Shown here: positions 8,501 through 16,401 of the stretch, piece by piece
Position numbering within the stretch: position 1 is the first letter of the stretch
Layout of the letters: every line of letters begins with the position of its first letter
Assembly: GCA_003611875.1 (NCBI GenBank)
Contig: RAYY01000040.1
Location: 1 to 39,297, forward strand
Length of the DNA stretch: 39,297 bases
Source of the DNA: a bacterium D16-56
GTDB taxonomy: Bacteria > Bacillota > Clostridia > Lachnospirales > Lachnospiraceae
Direction of reading: 5' to 3'
Translations under genes and position numbers: made by a program
The notes under the pieces: model-generated
Told to the model about the DNA's origin: nothing
The model's input: only the letters and a program-made list of their open reading frames with translations
Database searches by the model: none

Positions 8501-10698
8501 GGTGTCGGCTCTTTTTCCGCTTCCTGTGCTTTTGCGGCTTCCCGTTCTTTTTGCAGCTCCGCAAAGTGTCCGTCAATGCTGTTGATGATCTCGGCGGCGG
8601 TGGCGCGGATTGTTTCAAGGGAACTTTTCAGCTCCGCAAGCTCCCGCCCGCTGCTCCACCCGGCGACGTACCCAAAGGAATAGTCGGACGTGTCAAGCCC
8701 GTAGTGCTGGCACACGGTATAGGCGACACTTTCTGCCTGAACCTCACGGGTGCGGCGGTCGGGTCTGTCCGGCTGTTCCTCCTGCGGGGCGTTTAAGTCA
8801 ATGTCGTGCAGCTTCGCATGGGCGATCTCATGGATAGCGGTCTTTAGGTTCTGAAGCTCGCTCATTCCCTCGTCTATGGCAATGCGCTTTTCCTCCAAGT
8901 GGTAGTAGCCGTGTGCTGTCCCCTCGATCTTCTCAAAGCCCATAGGAACGGGAGAGGTCTTTTCCAGTGCGGCGAAAAAATCCTCGTATTTTTCCACGTC
9001 CCCGGTCAGCTCGTTTGCGGAAAGGCTGGGAAGCTCCCGCCCCTCGGTCTGTGACACGTCGAAAACGGCGACGACTTTATAGGCGGGGATTTGGATTTCC
9101 TTTGTTTCGGTGACGGGCTTCCCGTCTTTTCCGATCACCGTCTTTCCTGTCTGCGGGTCTTTCTTCTCTACCTCCTGCCGGATTTTATACGGCGACGGGG
9201 CAAGTATGCGTATGCCTTTTTCCCCGCGCATTACGTTCCGTCCAAAGTTATTTTTCCATGCGTTAAATCCGGCGATAAGGGAAGCGTCGGGCTTCTGCAT
9301 GGCGATCAGCAGCGTATTGTTGAAGCTGTAATTATGGAACTTTGACATGACTTGCAGATATTCCTTGTAGCGTTCGCTGTCAAACAATTCCGTGATACCC
9401 TGCTCCAAGCGGTCTGTGATCTCTTTCAGCTTTTCAGCGGGCTTGTCGGCGGTGAGAATGATCGGGTTGACCGGGCGCGGCGATGGCGGGGAACCTGTCG
9501 GCGTTTCCGGCTGGGCTTCCTCCTGCTCCGGCGCGGCTTCGTCCTTTTCCAGCTTATCTGGGGTGGGGCGTTCCGGCTCCGGGAAGCTCATAACGCGGTA
9601 TTCGCCCGGTATGTCATTTTCCCGCCCGTTGTACCACTGTGAAAAAGTGTTGCCGTTGTTGTAGATATAGCCCTGCTCGGTAAACTGTCCCCGGTCTTTT
9701 TTAACTGCGTCCCGCCCGTATTCCTCGTACTTGAAATACTTCTTTGCTTCTTCGGGCAGCTCCAATTCGTCCAGCTCGTCAATGAGGTAATAGCCATAGT
9801 CGGCTTCGGTTCGGACAGCAGGGTATATCCAGTAGCAGTCAAGGTTTTGTGCAAGGTTGATAAGGTCTTTCACGCTCCCGGCGTGTTCCCCCAGCGTTAC
9901 CGCCGCCGTGAATTTATCCCTGTCGTCGTCGCCCTGCATTTCCAAGAGCTTTCCAAGATAATTCAGCTCGTCAATGGTGCTGCCCTGTACCACGGAAAGC
10001 GGCACGTCAAAGGGGTAGGCTTCTGTATTGGAAAAGCCATTGATAAAAAAGTCCTGCGGGTTCTCCGCTGTAATGCCGACGCTTTTCATAGCTGCGTGAA
10101 GCTGCTCCGTGGTGGTCGGCATGGAAAGCCACTCGCCGCCCGGTTGCCCGGTTTCAAAGCGGCTGCGGCTGTCAATTAAAACTGAAAATGTTTCGCTCAT
10201 GCGCTTGCTCCTTTCTTCGTTCATCATGCGGTGCATAAGCTCGAAATCCTCTACGCTCATGCTCCCGTCAAATACATAGGGGTTAAAATCCTCGTCGTCC
10301 CGGTAAGGCTTTTCCGAAAAGGGAAGCCCTGCGGCGTGGGCGGCAGCTCTTGCTTTCTCTAATAGCTCCGGCGGTAAAGCGTCGTCGTGGGCTTCGATAA
10401 AGTCAGCCACATTGTTATAGCCGTTCTCATAGTGGCGGCGCACCCCGGCGGTCAGCCCCGCAAGGTTCATATCCTCGCCCAAGTAGCCGCAATAGTAACC
10501 GTTTAGGACAACGGCGGCGGGGTCGGTGTCCTGTATCTCCTGCAAGCGTCCCCTGTCCTCCGGGGTGAGGGTGTCGTCTGTTTCAAGGTAGATATAATCG
10601 CTGTGCCATGAACGCCCCTCCCGCCAAAACGCTACCCACGCAATCCCCGCTTGCAGCTCGTCCTGATAGTCCTTTACGGCTTCCCGTAAACTTGCCAT
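5521..10698 (-). CDS. Giant polyvalent ArdA-ArdC-YodL-DUF4316 anti-restriction protein
   Basis: This 1,725-residue protein starts at ATG 10698 (AAAGGAGG 9 nt upstream). The domains by eye are: residues 1-166, a unit of unknown function; 167-373, an ArdA-like DNA-mimic anti-restriction domain rich in Asp and Glu; about 420-560, an ArdC N-terminal ssDNA-binding domain (FHNYSFNNTLLIAMQKPDAS); about 600-690, a zincin-like domain with HEIAH at 623-627 and a downstream Glu in EVQAESVAY; then Pro/Glu-rich linkers and coiled coils; about 1453-1575, a YodL-like domain (FSIYQLKDGDGMRDYHFEPY); and 1579-1725, a DUF4316-like tail ending in a Lys-rich stretch. Such polyvalent proteins are thought to protect incoming DNA in the recipient. 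An internal ATG at 10200 has its own AAAGGAG, so a separate ArdA-first product is possible. The hairpin module at 10807-10908 lies just upstream. Confidence 0.88.
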   Translation of the reverse strand: MASLREAVKDYQDELQAGIAWVAFWREGRSWHSDYIYLETDDTLTPEDRGRLQEIQDTDPAAVVLNGYYCGYLGEDMNLAGLTAGVRRHYENGYNNVADFIEAHDDALPPELLEKARAAAHAAGLPFSEKPYRDDEDFNPYVFDGSMSVEDFELMHRMMNEERSKRMSETFSVLIDSRSRFETGQPGGEWLSMPTTTEQLHAAMKSVGITAENPQDFFINGFSNTEAYPFDVPLSVVQGSTIDELNYLGKLLEMQGDDDRDKFTAAVTLGEHAGSVKDLINLAQNLDCYWIYPAVRTEADYGYYLIDELDELELPEEAKKYFKYEEYGRDAVKKDRGQFTEQGYIYNNGNTFSQWYNGRENDIPGEYRVMSFPEPERPTPDKLEKDEAAPEQEEAQPETPTGSPPSPRPVNPIILTADKPAEKLKEITDRLEQGITELFDSERYKEYLQVMSKFHNYSFNNTLLIAMQKPDASLIAGFNAWKNNFGRNVMRGEKGIRILAPSPYKIRQEVEKKDPQTGKTVIGKDGKPVTETKEIQIPAYKVVAVFDVSQTEGRELPSLSANELTGDVEKYEDFFAALEKTSPVPMGFEKIEGTAHGYYHLEEKRIAIDEGMSELQNLKTAIHEIAHAKLHDIDLNAPQEEQPDRPDRRTREVQAESVAYTVCQHYGLDTSDYSFGYVAGWSSGRELAELKSSLETIRATAAEIINSIDGHFAELQKEREAAKAQEAEKEPTPDLTAEPTVTILWSESSQLREGEKIPLSRANTLIAELDEANLASPGYDKTAFRIDYVMNGQPDHYEGRQDLGDGDGSLVEHIEQYHTYYLNDKEWENYLLRNEGREALEADKEHRAMLLNEFIPYLKLHCNLSEMDRIAGEALQAGDNLTPTETAYHTAIQAYISECRGLVNQGEYNLPPVPQLRDFDVELEAYKEHVKEEIAQEAADAGMTVEEYAANGYEPYAAPEQETAQTAEPPEPGEPEAQEKPQEPESPVSEKADMPEQAEPTTSEAAQTSTPEPTETTVTYYPINENAARRAKEAISFSDYKPGSATAEYRHYVDETAEIAARQKKRVDPSFHEKIDGLLDAYARKLAANMNKGYEITARVPSIMIAGGSNFPVRKKEKQNAAADKNMEEYREIQGLLDKIRSTGMGGISADDPNAVSKLESKLAKLEALQETMKAVNAYYRKNKTLDGCPHLSPEQIEKLKASMSGSYRANPKPFESYQLSNNNAEIRRLKNRITALTRRKELGYVGWEFDGGRVEANTADNRLQIFFDEKPDKEIREELKGNGFRYAPSTEAWQRQLNDNAIYAADCIKCIQPLTGERPTELQKRARQEAAAEKAAAPEQPQEETQGAEPGDASTPETFYKVRQNPYSDSPENSYLLQEYVAQDNGMAKLGDILYTGTPEKCRELLGKLETGELTQGDVKDLYAKAQEAQTAAEPGQDAPEQTADKKEPDKDTFSIYQLKDGDGMRDYHFEPYDRLQAAGLSVEAANYNLIYTAELTPGTSLEDIYTRFNIDHPKDFKGHSLSVSDIVVLHQNGEDTAHYVDSFGYKEVPEFLQGQTPQLTPDTRMTGEQIRTPRGSFSVTDMTAEQMREAGYGLHHTSEDGKYLIMGNGTQAFAIAAEQPEKVNPLKHVEDAIEQNDNNFDGIINNTPTPTADELEAKARSGEQISLAEYAAALKAEKEQGKEKKPGKKPEKKPSIRAQLRADKERAAQKKQARNKSQDLERS

Positions 10699-10806
10699 AG
10701 CTTCATTCCTCCTTTCCATTGGGGCAGAGAAAGGGCGCGGCGTTCCGGCTCCCTTGTCCGTCCTACACCGCGCCCGCGCTTTCTGCCAAGATTTTTATTT
10801 TTTTCA

Positions 10807-10908
10807 AGAGGGTTTGGGACACTTCCCAACAAGCAAAATCCCCGTCCGGCGCGTCAGCGGCGAAAGGGGATTTACGGAAAAGGGTACTCTTTTCCTATGC
10901 TTGCTACG
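10807..10908 (-). other. Inverted copy of the three-hairpin module (copy 2), before the ArdA-ArdC gene
   Basis: Read on the - strand, 10908-10873 equals 1732-1767 (36 of 36 bases) and 10836-10807 equals 1794-1823 (30 of 30). The middle differs: copy 2 has AATCCCC pairing with GGGGATT around a GC-rich interior, in place of the ATTTCTG/CAGAAAT hairpin. The module begins 5 bp after the topB stop codon and ends 109 bp before the giant gene. It could be a second oriT, an operator, or a leader that folds in single-stranded DNA. Confidence 0.6.
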
Positions 10909-10912
10909 GAAC

Positions 10913-13015
10913 TTATTTTTTCTTCGGTAGCTCAATCTTGTAGTTGACGTACTTCCCGCCCGTATCGGCTAAAACAATGCTTCCGTCGTAGGTTTTGCCT
11001 GTTTTCGGGGAATACAAGCCCTTGACATTTGCCTTGCCGGATTTTAAGAGGGCGGCGGCAATCTTCGGGGTAAAGGCAACTTTCCTTTCCTCAAAGAAAC
11101 GGTCGTTTTTCCACATGGTAAAGGCGCAATCCCGGTTAGAACAGTAGAAATTTTGCTTTCCCTCATGGACGGGGGAACCGCAACGGGGGCATTTCCCGAC
11201 AGAGGGCTTTTCCTCCCCGCCCGTGAAAACTGCCTTGCTTTTGTCGGCGGTGGTATTCTCCTTTACCAGCTCCCGCGCCATAGCTTCAATGCGCTGCATG
11301 AAGTCCCCAGCGTCGGCGGCTCCCTTTGCGATCTGCGTCAGATTGTTTTCCCATTCAGCGGTAAGCATGGGAGAGGTCAGCATATCCGGCAGAATGGAGA
11401 TAAGCGCGTTGCCGTTCGGGGTGGGGATAAGCTGCTTTCTCTTTCTTTCCGCAAAGCCGGACTTCACCAGCTTTTCAATGACAGCGGCGCGGGTGGCGGG
11501 AGTGCCAAGCCCCCGGCGTTCCGCGTCCGGGTCGGTGTCCTCGTTCCCGGCGCGTTCCATTGCCGAAAGCAAAGTTGCTTCGTTGTGGGGCTTCGGCGGC
11601 GTTGTGAAATGCTCCGTTACCTTTGCCGTGGGAGTTTCAAAGGTCTGTCCCTCGGTCAGCTCCGGCAGGGTGTTTTCTCCGTCACTGTCTGCGTCCTCCG
11701 GGTCGGGCTTGCCTTTCAAGGTCGCCCGGTAGCGGCGTTCAAGGTCTTTCCAGCCGCCCGCAAGCACCGTCTTTCCCCGCGCCGCAAATTCCGTATCTGC
11801 GCATGAGAAAACCGCCGTGACCGCTTCAAAGATATGCGGCTCGGCGACAGCGAATAAAAGCCTTGCCCCGGCAAGGGTGAGGATATTCCTTTCACTTTCC
11901 GGCAGCGTTGATAAATCTGTTTTTGCAAGCTCCATAGTGGGGATAATGGCGTGGTGGTCGCTTACCTTGCTACTGTCAAGCGTCCGGGAAACGTCGGGGG
12001 TAAACTCCGCGCCCTCCATAAAAGGCAGTTTGCCGGAAAGCATGGTAACAGTCTTTGCCGCCGTTTCCCCCATGTCGTCCGTCAGAAATGCGCTGTCTGT
12101 CCGGGGATAGGTAAGCAGCCGTTTTTCATATAAGGTCTGCGCAAGGTCAAGGGTCTGCTTTGCCGTGTAGCCGTAGATTTTATTGGCTTCCCGCTGTAAG
12201 GAAGTGAGGTCAAAGAGCTTCGGCGGGGCGGCGGTCTTTTTCTCTTTAGTGAGGGAAACACAAACCGCCGTTTCCGCTTCACAAGCCGCTTTCAGTGTGT
12301 CGGCTCCCGGTTTATCCGAAATCCTTTCGCTGGCTACTTCCGCGCCGGATAAGTCAAGGCGCACATGGTAGTATTTTTCTTTCTTGAAATGGGAGATCGC
12401 TTCGCCCCTCTCAACCAGCATTTTCAGTGTGGGGGTCTGTACCCGCCCCACGTTCAAGGTCTTGTGATACAGGCAGGAGAAAAGGCGCGTCGCGTTGATA
12501 CCAATGATCCAGTCGGCTTTTGCGCGGCACAATGCGGAAGCATAGAGCGCGTCATAGTCCCGCCCGTCCCCTAAGTCTGTAAAGCCCGCCTTAATCGCCG
12601 CGTCCTCCATTGAGGAAATCCACAAGCGGCGCATAGGCTTGTTACACTGTGCCACGCCGTACACAAAGCGGAAAATCAATTCCCCCTCGCGCCCAGCGTC
12701 GCAGGCGTTCACCACTTCGGAAACGTCGGCGCGGTGCATAAGCTCTTTTAATATCTTGAACTGCTTCCCCTTGTCGGCGGCGACGGTGTACTGCCATTCC
12801 TCCGGCAGAATGGGTAAGCTCTCATAGCTCCACTTTTTATACTGCTCCCCGTAAGCGGCAGCTTCCGCAAGCTCCACCAAATGACCGACACACCAAGAAA
12901 TGAGGTAGCCCCCGCCCTCGATATATCCGTCTTTCTTTTCCTTAACGCCAAGCGCGGCGGCGATACTTGCCGCGACGCTGGGCTTTTCTGCAATCACTAA
13001 TCTATGTGAAGTCAA
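10913..13015 (-). CDS. topB: Type IA DNA topoisomerase III (conjugative-element TopB)
   Basis: This 700-residue enzyme relaxes and decatenates DNA by a single-strand break. It has a Toprim domain (LVIAEKPSVAASIAAALG; DAGREGE at 106-112), the active-site region with catalytic Tyr303 in LTYPRTDSAF, the RVQTPTLKMLVERG motif, and one C-terminal zinc ribbon (CPRCGSPVHEGKQNFYC). Tn1549-like elements usually carry such a gene between the CD1107-like and ArdC genes, probably to handle topology during transfer. The start is TTG at 13015, with AAAGGAGG about 9 nt upstream and no better ATG. All catalytic motifs are intact. Confidence 0.95.
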   Translation of the reverse strand: MTSHRLVIAEKPSVAASIAAALGVKEKKDGYIEGGGYLISWCVGHLVELAEAAAYGEQYKKWSYESLPILPEEWQYTVAADKGKQFKILKELMHRADVSEVVNACDAGREGELIFRFVYGVAQCNKPMRRLWISSMEDAAIKAGFTDLGDGRDYDALYASALCRAKADWIIGINATRLFSCLYHKTLNVGRVQTPTLKMLVERGEAISHFKKEKYYHVRLDLSGAEVASERISDKPGADTLKAACEAETAVCVSLTKEKKTAAPPKLFDLTSLQREANKIYGYTAKQTLDLAQTLYEKRLLTYPRTDSAFLTDDMGETAAKTVTMLSGKLPFMEGAEFTPDVSRTLDSSKVSDHHAIIPTMELAKTDLSTLPESERNILTLAGARLLFAVAEPHIFEAVTAVFSCADTEFAARGKTVLAGGWKDLERRYRATLKGKPDPEDADSDGENTLPELTEGQTFETPTAKVTEHFTTPPKPHNEATLLSAMERAGNEDTDPDAERRGLGTPATRAAVIEKLVKSGFAERKRKQLIPTPNGNALISILPDMLTSPMLTAEWENNLTQIAKGAADAGDFMQRIEAMARELVKENTTADKSKAVFTGGEEKPSVGKCPRCGSPVHEGKQNFYCSNRDCAFTMWKNDRFFEERKVAFTPKIAAALLKSGKANVKGLYSPKTGKTYDGSIVLADTGGKYVNYKIELPKKK

Positions 13016-13031
13016 TTAGAAAATCCTCCTT

Positions 13032-13217
13032 TCATTTTCCCGTGTTTTTCTTCTCTGTCAGCTTCTTGATACAGTACCCCACGCAGGGCGGCTCCCGGTT
13101 GTAGGGACAGCCCTTGCAGCGCGGGGGAATGGAAGCGGGCGGCGGTTTCCCACGCTGCCCGTCGCCCGGTTTCTGTATCATCATTCTTTCTAAGGGGTTG
13201 TCGGTGAACAGGGTCAT
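13032..13217 (-). CDS. Small Cys-rich conjugative-element protein
   Basis: This 61-residue protein starts MTLFTDNPLERMMIQKPG and has four cysteines in CKGCPYNREPPCVGYC, a possible metal-binding knuckle. I do not recognise a named family. The start ATG overlaps the DUF4366 stop codon (ATGA), and topB begins 16 bp after its end. This position, tightly coupled on both sides, argues that it is real. Confidence 0.7.
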   Translation of the reverse strand: MTLFTDNPLERMMIQKPGDGQRGKPPPASIPPRCKGCPYNREPPCVGYCIKKLTEKKNTGK

Positions 13218-13930
13218 GCTTCCTCGTCCTCCGTTTCCCCGTCGTCCCCGGTTTCGTCGGGTTCCGGCTCGTCCTCGTCGTAATCGTCAAAATCGAAATC
13301 GTCAAGGTCTGTGCCGCCCTTTACGTCCTGTTTGGGCTTCATAATCTTAAAGTAATAGAACGCACCGCCGCCCCCGGCAATGGCGACGATCAGAAAGAGC
13401 AGCAGCCCGCCCGTGCCTGTTTTCTTCTCCTTTGGTTCCTCCGGCTCGCCTTGTTCCGGCTCCGCTGCCTTGCCGCTGCAAGCGGTCATGTTGTCCTTGC
13501 AGACGGGGCAGCTTACATTTACTTTCCCGGCTTCGCATTTCTCCGTACAGTTGCAGACTGCGGGCGGCTCCGTCTTTTCGCTCCCGTCCTCCATGAGTGC
13601 CATAAGGTCGGCTTCGTCCACTTGATTGAGGAAATGCACGGTGTTTTCCCCCTCGTTGTCCCGGTCAATGAGGATATAAAAGTAATTGCCGTTTTTGGTC
13701 GTCACGGTGATAAGCTGCTTGTTACCGCCGAAATCGTCAACCAGCGTCGCGTTCCCGTCCGGGGTGAGGGGTTCTTCCTTTTCGGGTTCCTCGTAGACAA
13801 CGCCGCTGTCGTCGGTCGCGTCGTCCTGTCCCTCCGGGGTCTGCGCGTAGGCGGTGACGGAAAAGCCGCCCATGAGGATAAGGGCGGCGCAAAGGGTCAA
13901 CAGCATTTTAAGGGTTTTCTTATTCTTCAT
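13214..13930 (-). CDS. CD1107-like membrane protein (DUF4366)
   Basis: This 238-residue exported protein has a signal peptide (KTLKMLLTLCAALILMGGFS, with cleavage likely after AYAQ at about residue 30), an extracellular region with a compact cysteine cluster (CNCTEKCEAGKVNVSCPVC), a transmembrane helix at about residues 177-196 (TGGLLLFLIVAIAGGGGAFY), and a very acidic cytoplasmic tail (DLDDFDFDDYDEDEPEPDE). This layout matches the CD1107/DUF4366 family of Tn1549-like elements, thought to be a surface component of the transfer apparatus. The start codon lies within the end of the DUF4315 gene (11-nt overlap). Confidence 0.88.
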   Translation of the reverse strand: MKNKKTLKMLLTLCAALILMGGFSVTAYAQTPEGQDDATDDSGVVYEEPEKEEPLTPDGNATLVDDFGGNKQLITVTTKNGNYFYILIDRDNEGENTVHFLNQVDEADLMALMEDGSEKTEPPAVCNCTEKCEAGKVNVSCPVCKDNMTACSGKAAEPEQGEPEEPKEKKTGTGGLLLFLIVAIAGGGGAFYYFKIMKPKQDVKGGTDLDDFDFDDYDEDEPEPDETGDDGETEDEEA

Positions 13931-14189
13931 CTTCGTTTTCCTCCTGTTCGTCGTTGTCTGCGCCGTAAGAAGCGGGCGCGGGGGTCATGCCGGGGATTGC
14001 CCCGTTTTGCAGCATGGCGGTAAGCTCCTGCGGGGAAAGCCGCATAGAGCGCACAAGCTGGACGATCTGCAAATTCTCCGCTTCGGTTTTCTGCGCTTCC
14101 AGCCCTTTGAGCTTGTTCTGATACTCGGTGATCTTCTCGCGGGTCTTTTCAATCTCCCGGTTGATACGGTCAATCTTGTTTGCTGCCAT
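13920..14189 (-). CDS. DUF4315 family coiled-coil protein
   Basis: This 89-residue protein has an N-terminal coiled coil (INREIEKTREKITEYQNKLK), a short motif (MRLSPQELTAMLQNG) and an acidic end. It matches the DUF4315 family, always found between the CHAP and CD1107-like genes of Tn1549-type elements; the molecular role is unknown. AAAGGAG lies 9 nt before the ATG. Confidence 0.85.
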   Translation of the reverse strand: MAANKIDRINREIEKTREKITEYQNKLKGLEAQKTEAENLQIVQLVRSMRLSPQELTAMLQNGAIPGMTPAPASYGADNDEQEENEDEE

Positions 14190-14222
14190 AGTGTAAAACT
14201 CCTTTCATAGTCAAAAATGTGT

Positions 14223-16340
14223 TCAGTTCCAATTCATCAAGCCGTACCCTTTGATACAGCCATAGTCAAGGGGGTAGCTTTTTATCTTGCAAGCGTCGCC
14301 GGAATTGCCCTCGACGGTGTAAACGCGCTGCCCGTCCGTGCCGATTACAAGCCCCACATGGTCTGCGCTCCCGTCCCCGTCCCAGTCAAAAAAGATCGCG
14401 TCGCCGGGGGCGATATTCTCATAGCCCCTCGCGCCCCATTGCCCCCGTGACTGGAACCACGGTACGCCCTGTGACTGGCACGCGGCAAAGCGCGGCTCGC
14501 TTTTCCCGGCTTGATTGTAGCACCATGAAACGAAACAGGCGCACCATTCCACGCGGCTGTTGAAGCCGTACCAGCTCCAATAGGGCTGTCCCCCTACATT
14601 GCCTACCTGTGACTTTGCCCGGTCTACCACGGCGGTATTTCCGGGGCGTGTGCCGTTGACAAGCTGCACCCCGCTTAAATCCTCCGACGGGTTCCCGTCC
14701 GGGGAACCGCCGCCGAAAATAAGGGGCTTGTTTCCGCTGGTTTCCAAGTACACCCGGAACATTTCAAGCTGCTCCGGCGTAAGCAGTCCCGGCGCAAGCT
14801 CGGATATGGGCTTGTTCTCCAGCTTGATATTGAGGATAAAATACTCATAGGGGACTTCCTCGGTGGTGGTTTCCCCGGTGTCCGGGTCTGTGCTTGTTTC
14901 TGTGCGGTAACGTATTTCCACTTCCTCCGTCAGAGTGAGGGTATATTGAAGTTCAAAGATACGCTGTATTTCTGCCTGTGCGGTCGCCGGGGTGTAGGTT
15001 TGTAAAAGCGCGGTCAGATAGGACGCTAATTCATGGGGGTTATGCCCGATACTGTCAAGGTCATAGCGGTACTCGTCATAGCCGGGGTTGTCGCGCTCGA
15101 TATTGTCAATCCTGCGCTGCAAGTCCGTTTCCAGTGCCGCATAGTTGTTTTCCACGGCGACTAAATCCGCGTCCTCCGACGTGTAGGAAGTCCCGACAAT
15201 GCCGTTAATCATGCCGGAAAACATAGCCCCACAAGAGGACAGCGCGGAAGAAATCATAATGAAAAGCAGCAGCGCACCTATGGCGATACATACGCCCGCC
15301 GGGTGTCGCCCGACAAATGCGATTGCCTTTTTGGTTCCCTCGGCGGTCTTTTTGGCGGCTTTTCTTGTGTTCTCCGCTGCGTTCTTGACAGACTTTGCGC
15401 CCTGTGCCTTGACAGTCTTTGCATACTGCTTTTTAATGCGCTGCTTCTGCATATACCGGGAGAATGGATTTGACGCTGCGATCTGCGGGTTGTCATGGAG
15501 TGCCTTTTGGTAGAGATAGTTGGCGTTTGCTTTCTGCGCCGCCTTTTCAGCCTTTGCCGCCGCCCGGTAGGGTTTGAGCTTGTGGCTGCGGTAGCCCTCC
15601 TTAACTTTCCGCGCCCCGTACTTCGCGGCTTTTTCGGCGGTTTCCTCGGATTTGTGCGCACCCTCCACGCCGGAATTGTCCTTTTCCACGGAATGTACCT
15701 TGTTATGGACGAAAATACCCGCTTCCTGCGCGGGGCGGGATAACGGGTTTTTATGGTCTTTGCCGCCGTTCATGGGCTTTTCCCGTTCCTCGAAGCGCAG
15801 GCGGGTCTTGCCTTTCCCGGTGGCTTCGTCAAAGGTACGCTCCTTGACAAGTTTCTTTTCCTTTGGGATTTTCGCCCTTGCTTCGTCCAGCCTGTCAGCG
15901 GCTTTGTCGGATTTCTTGATATACTTTTCCAGCTCCGGCGTTGCCCGTTCTTCCTCGGTGAATTGCAGCCGGGAAGTGCGGGCGCGGCTTTCTGCTTCTG
16001 CCTGTGCTTTCCGTGCCGCCTTTTTGCTGGCTCTGCGGGTGTGCGCCCCGTCGATATGCTCTAAGACGCGCTCGGCGGTTCCCGTGTCCTGTGCGGCTTC
16101 CGTCCCCGGCGCATGGGGCAGGGGCGGCGCATTGGGGGATATGTCCGGCGCGGGATTGCCCGGTATGGGCTGCGCTGCCTGTGCGTCTTGTGCTGCCTGT
16201 TGCTCCGGCGTTTTCAGTAAGGCAGCTTCCCGCGCCCGTTTGCTGATACGCTTTTGTTTCCCTGTCGCCCCGTTTACCTCGATAGCCCCGTCGCGGCTCA
16301 TTTTCTGCGTGATTTTATCGCGGGCTTTGTACTGCTTCAT
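14223..16340 (-). CDS. CD1108-like protein with CHAP cell-wall hydrolase domain
   Basis: This 705-residue protein has a long basic N-terminal cytoplasmic region (1-345, Ala/Lys/Arg-rich), a single transmembrane helix at about 347-369 (GVCIAIGALLLFIMISSALS), an extracellular stalk, and a C-terminal CHAP (NlpC/P60-like) peptidase from about 572 to 705. Candidate catalytic residues are Cys600 (EWCACFVSWC), His661 (ADHVGLVIG) and a polar residue in VEGNSGD. By analogy with VirB1-like and Tn916 Orf14 hydrolases it should open the peptidoglycan for the conjugation channel. It has GGAGGTG before its ATG and lies between virB4 and DUF4315. It looks complete. Confidence 0.9.
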   Translation of the reverse strand: MKQYKARDKITQKMSRDGAIEVNGATGKQKRISKRAREAALLKTPEQQAAQDAQAAQPIPGNPAPDISPNAPPLPHAPGTEAAQDTGTAERVLEHIDGAHTRRASKKAARKAQAEAESRARTSRLQFTEEERATPELEKYIKKSDKAADRLDEARAKIPKEKKLVKERTFDEATGKGKTRLRFEEREKPMNGGKDHKNPLSRPAQEAGIFVHNKVHSVEKDNSGVEGAHKSEETAEKAAKYGARKVKEGYRSHKLKPYRAAAKAEKAAQKANANYLYQKALHDNPQIAASNPFSRYMQKQRIKKQYAKTVKAQGAKSVKNAAENTRKAAKKTAEGTKKAIAFVGRHPAGVCIAIGALLLFIMISSALSSCGAMFSGMINGIVGTSYTSEDADLVAVENNYAALETDLQRRIDNIERDNPGYDEYRYDLDSIGHNPHELASYLTALLQTYTPATAQAEIQRIFELQYTLTLTEEVEIRYRTETSTDPDTGETTTEEVPYEYFILNIKLENKPISELAPGLLTPEQLEMFRVYLETSGNKPLIFGGGSPDGNPSEDLSGVQLVNGTRPGNTAVVDRAKSQVGNVGGQPYWSWYGFNSRVEWCACFVSWCYNQAGKSEPRFAACQSQGVPWFQSRGQWGARGYENIAPGDAIFFDWDGDGSADHVGLVIGTDGQRVYTVEGNSGDACKIKSYPLDYGCIKGYGLMNWN

Positions 16341-16401
16341 GGTGGTTCACCTCCAAACTGCGCCCCCAAGAGGGCGCAAGGCTGATAAAATAATCTGCGG
16401 G

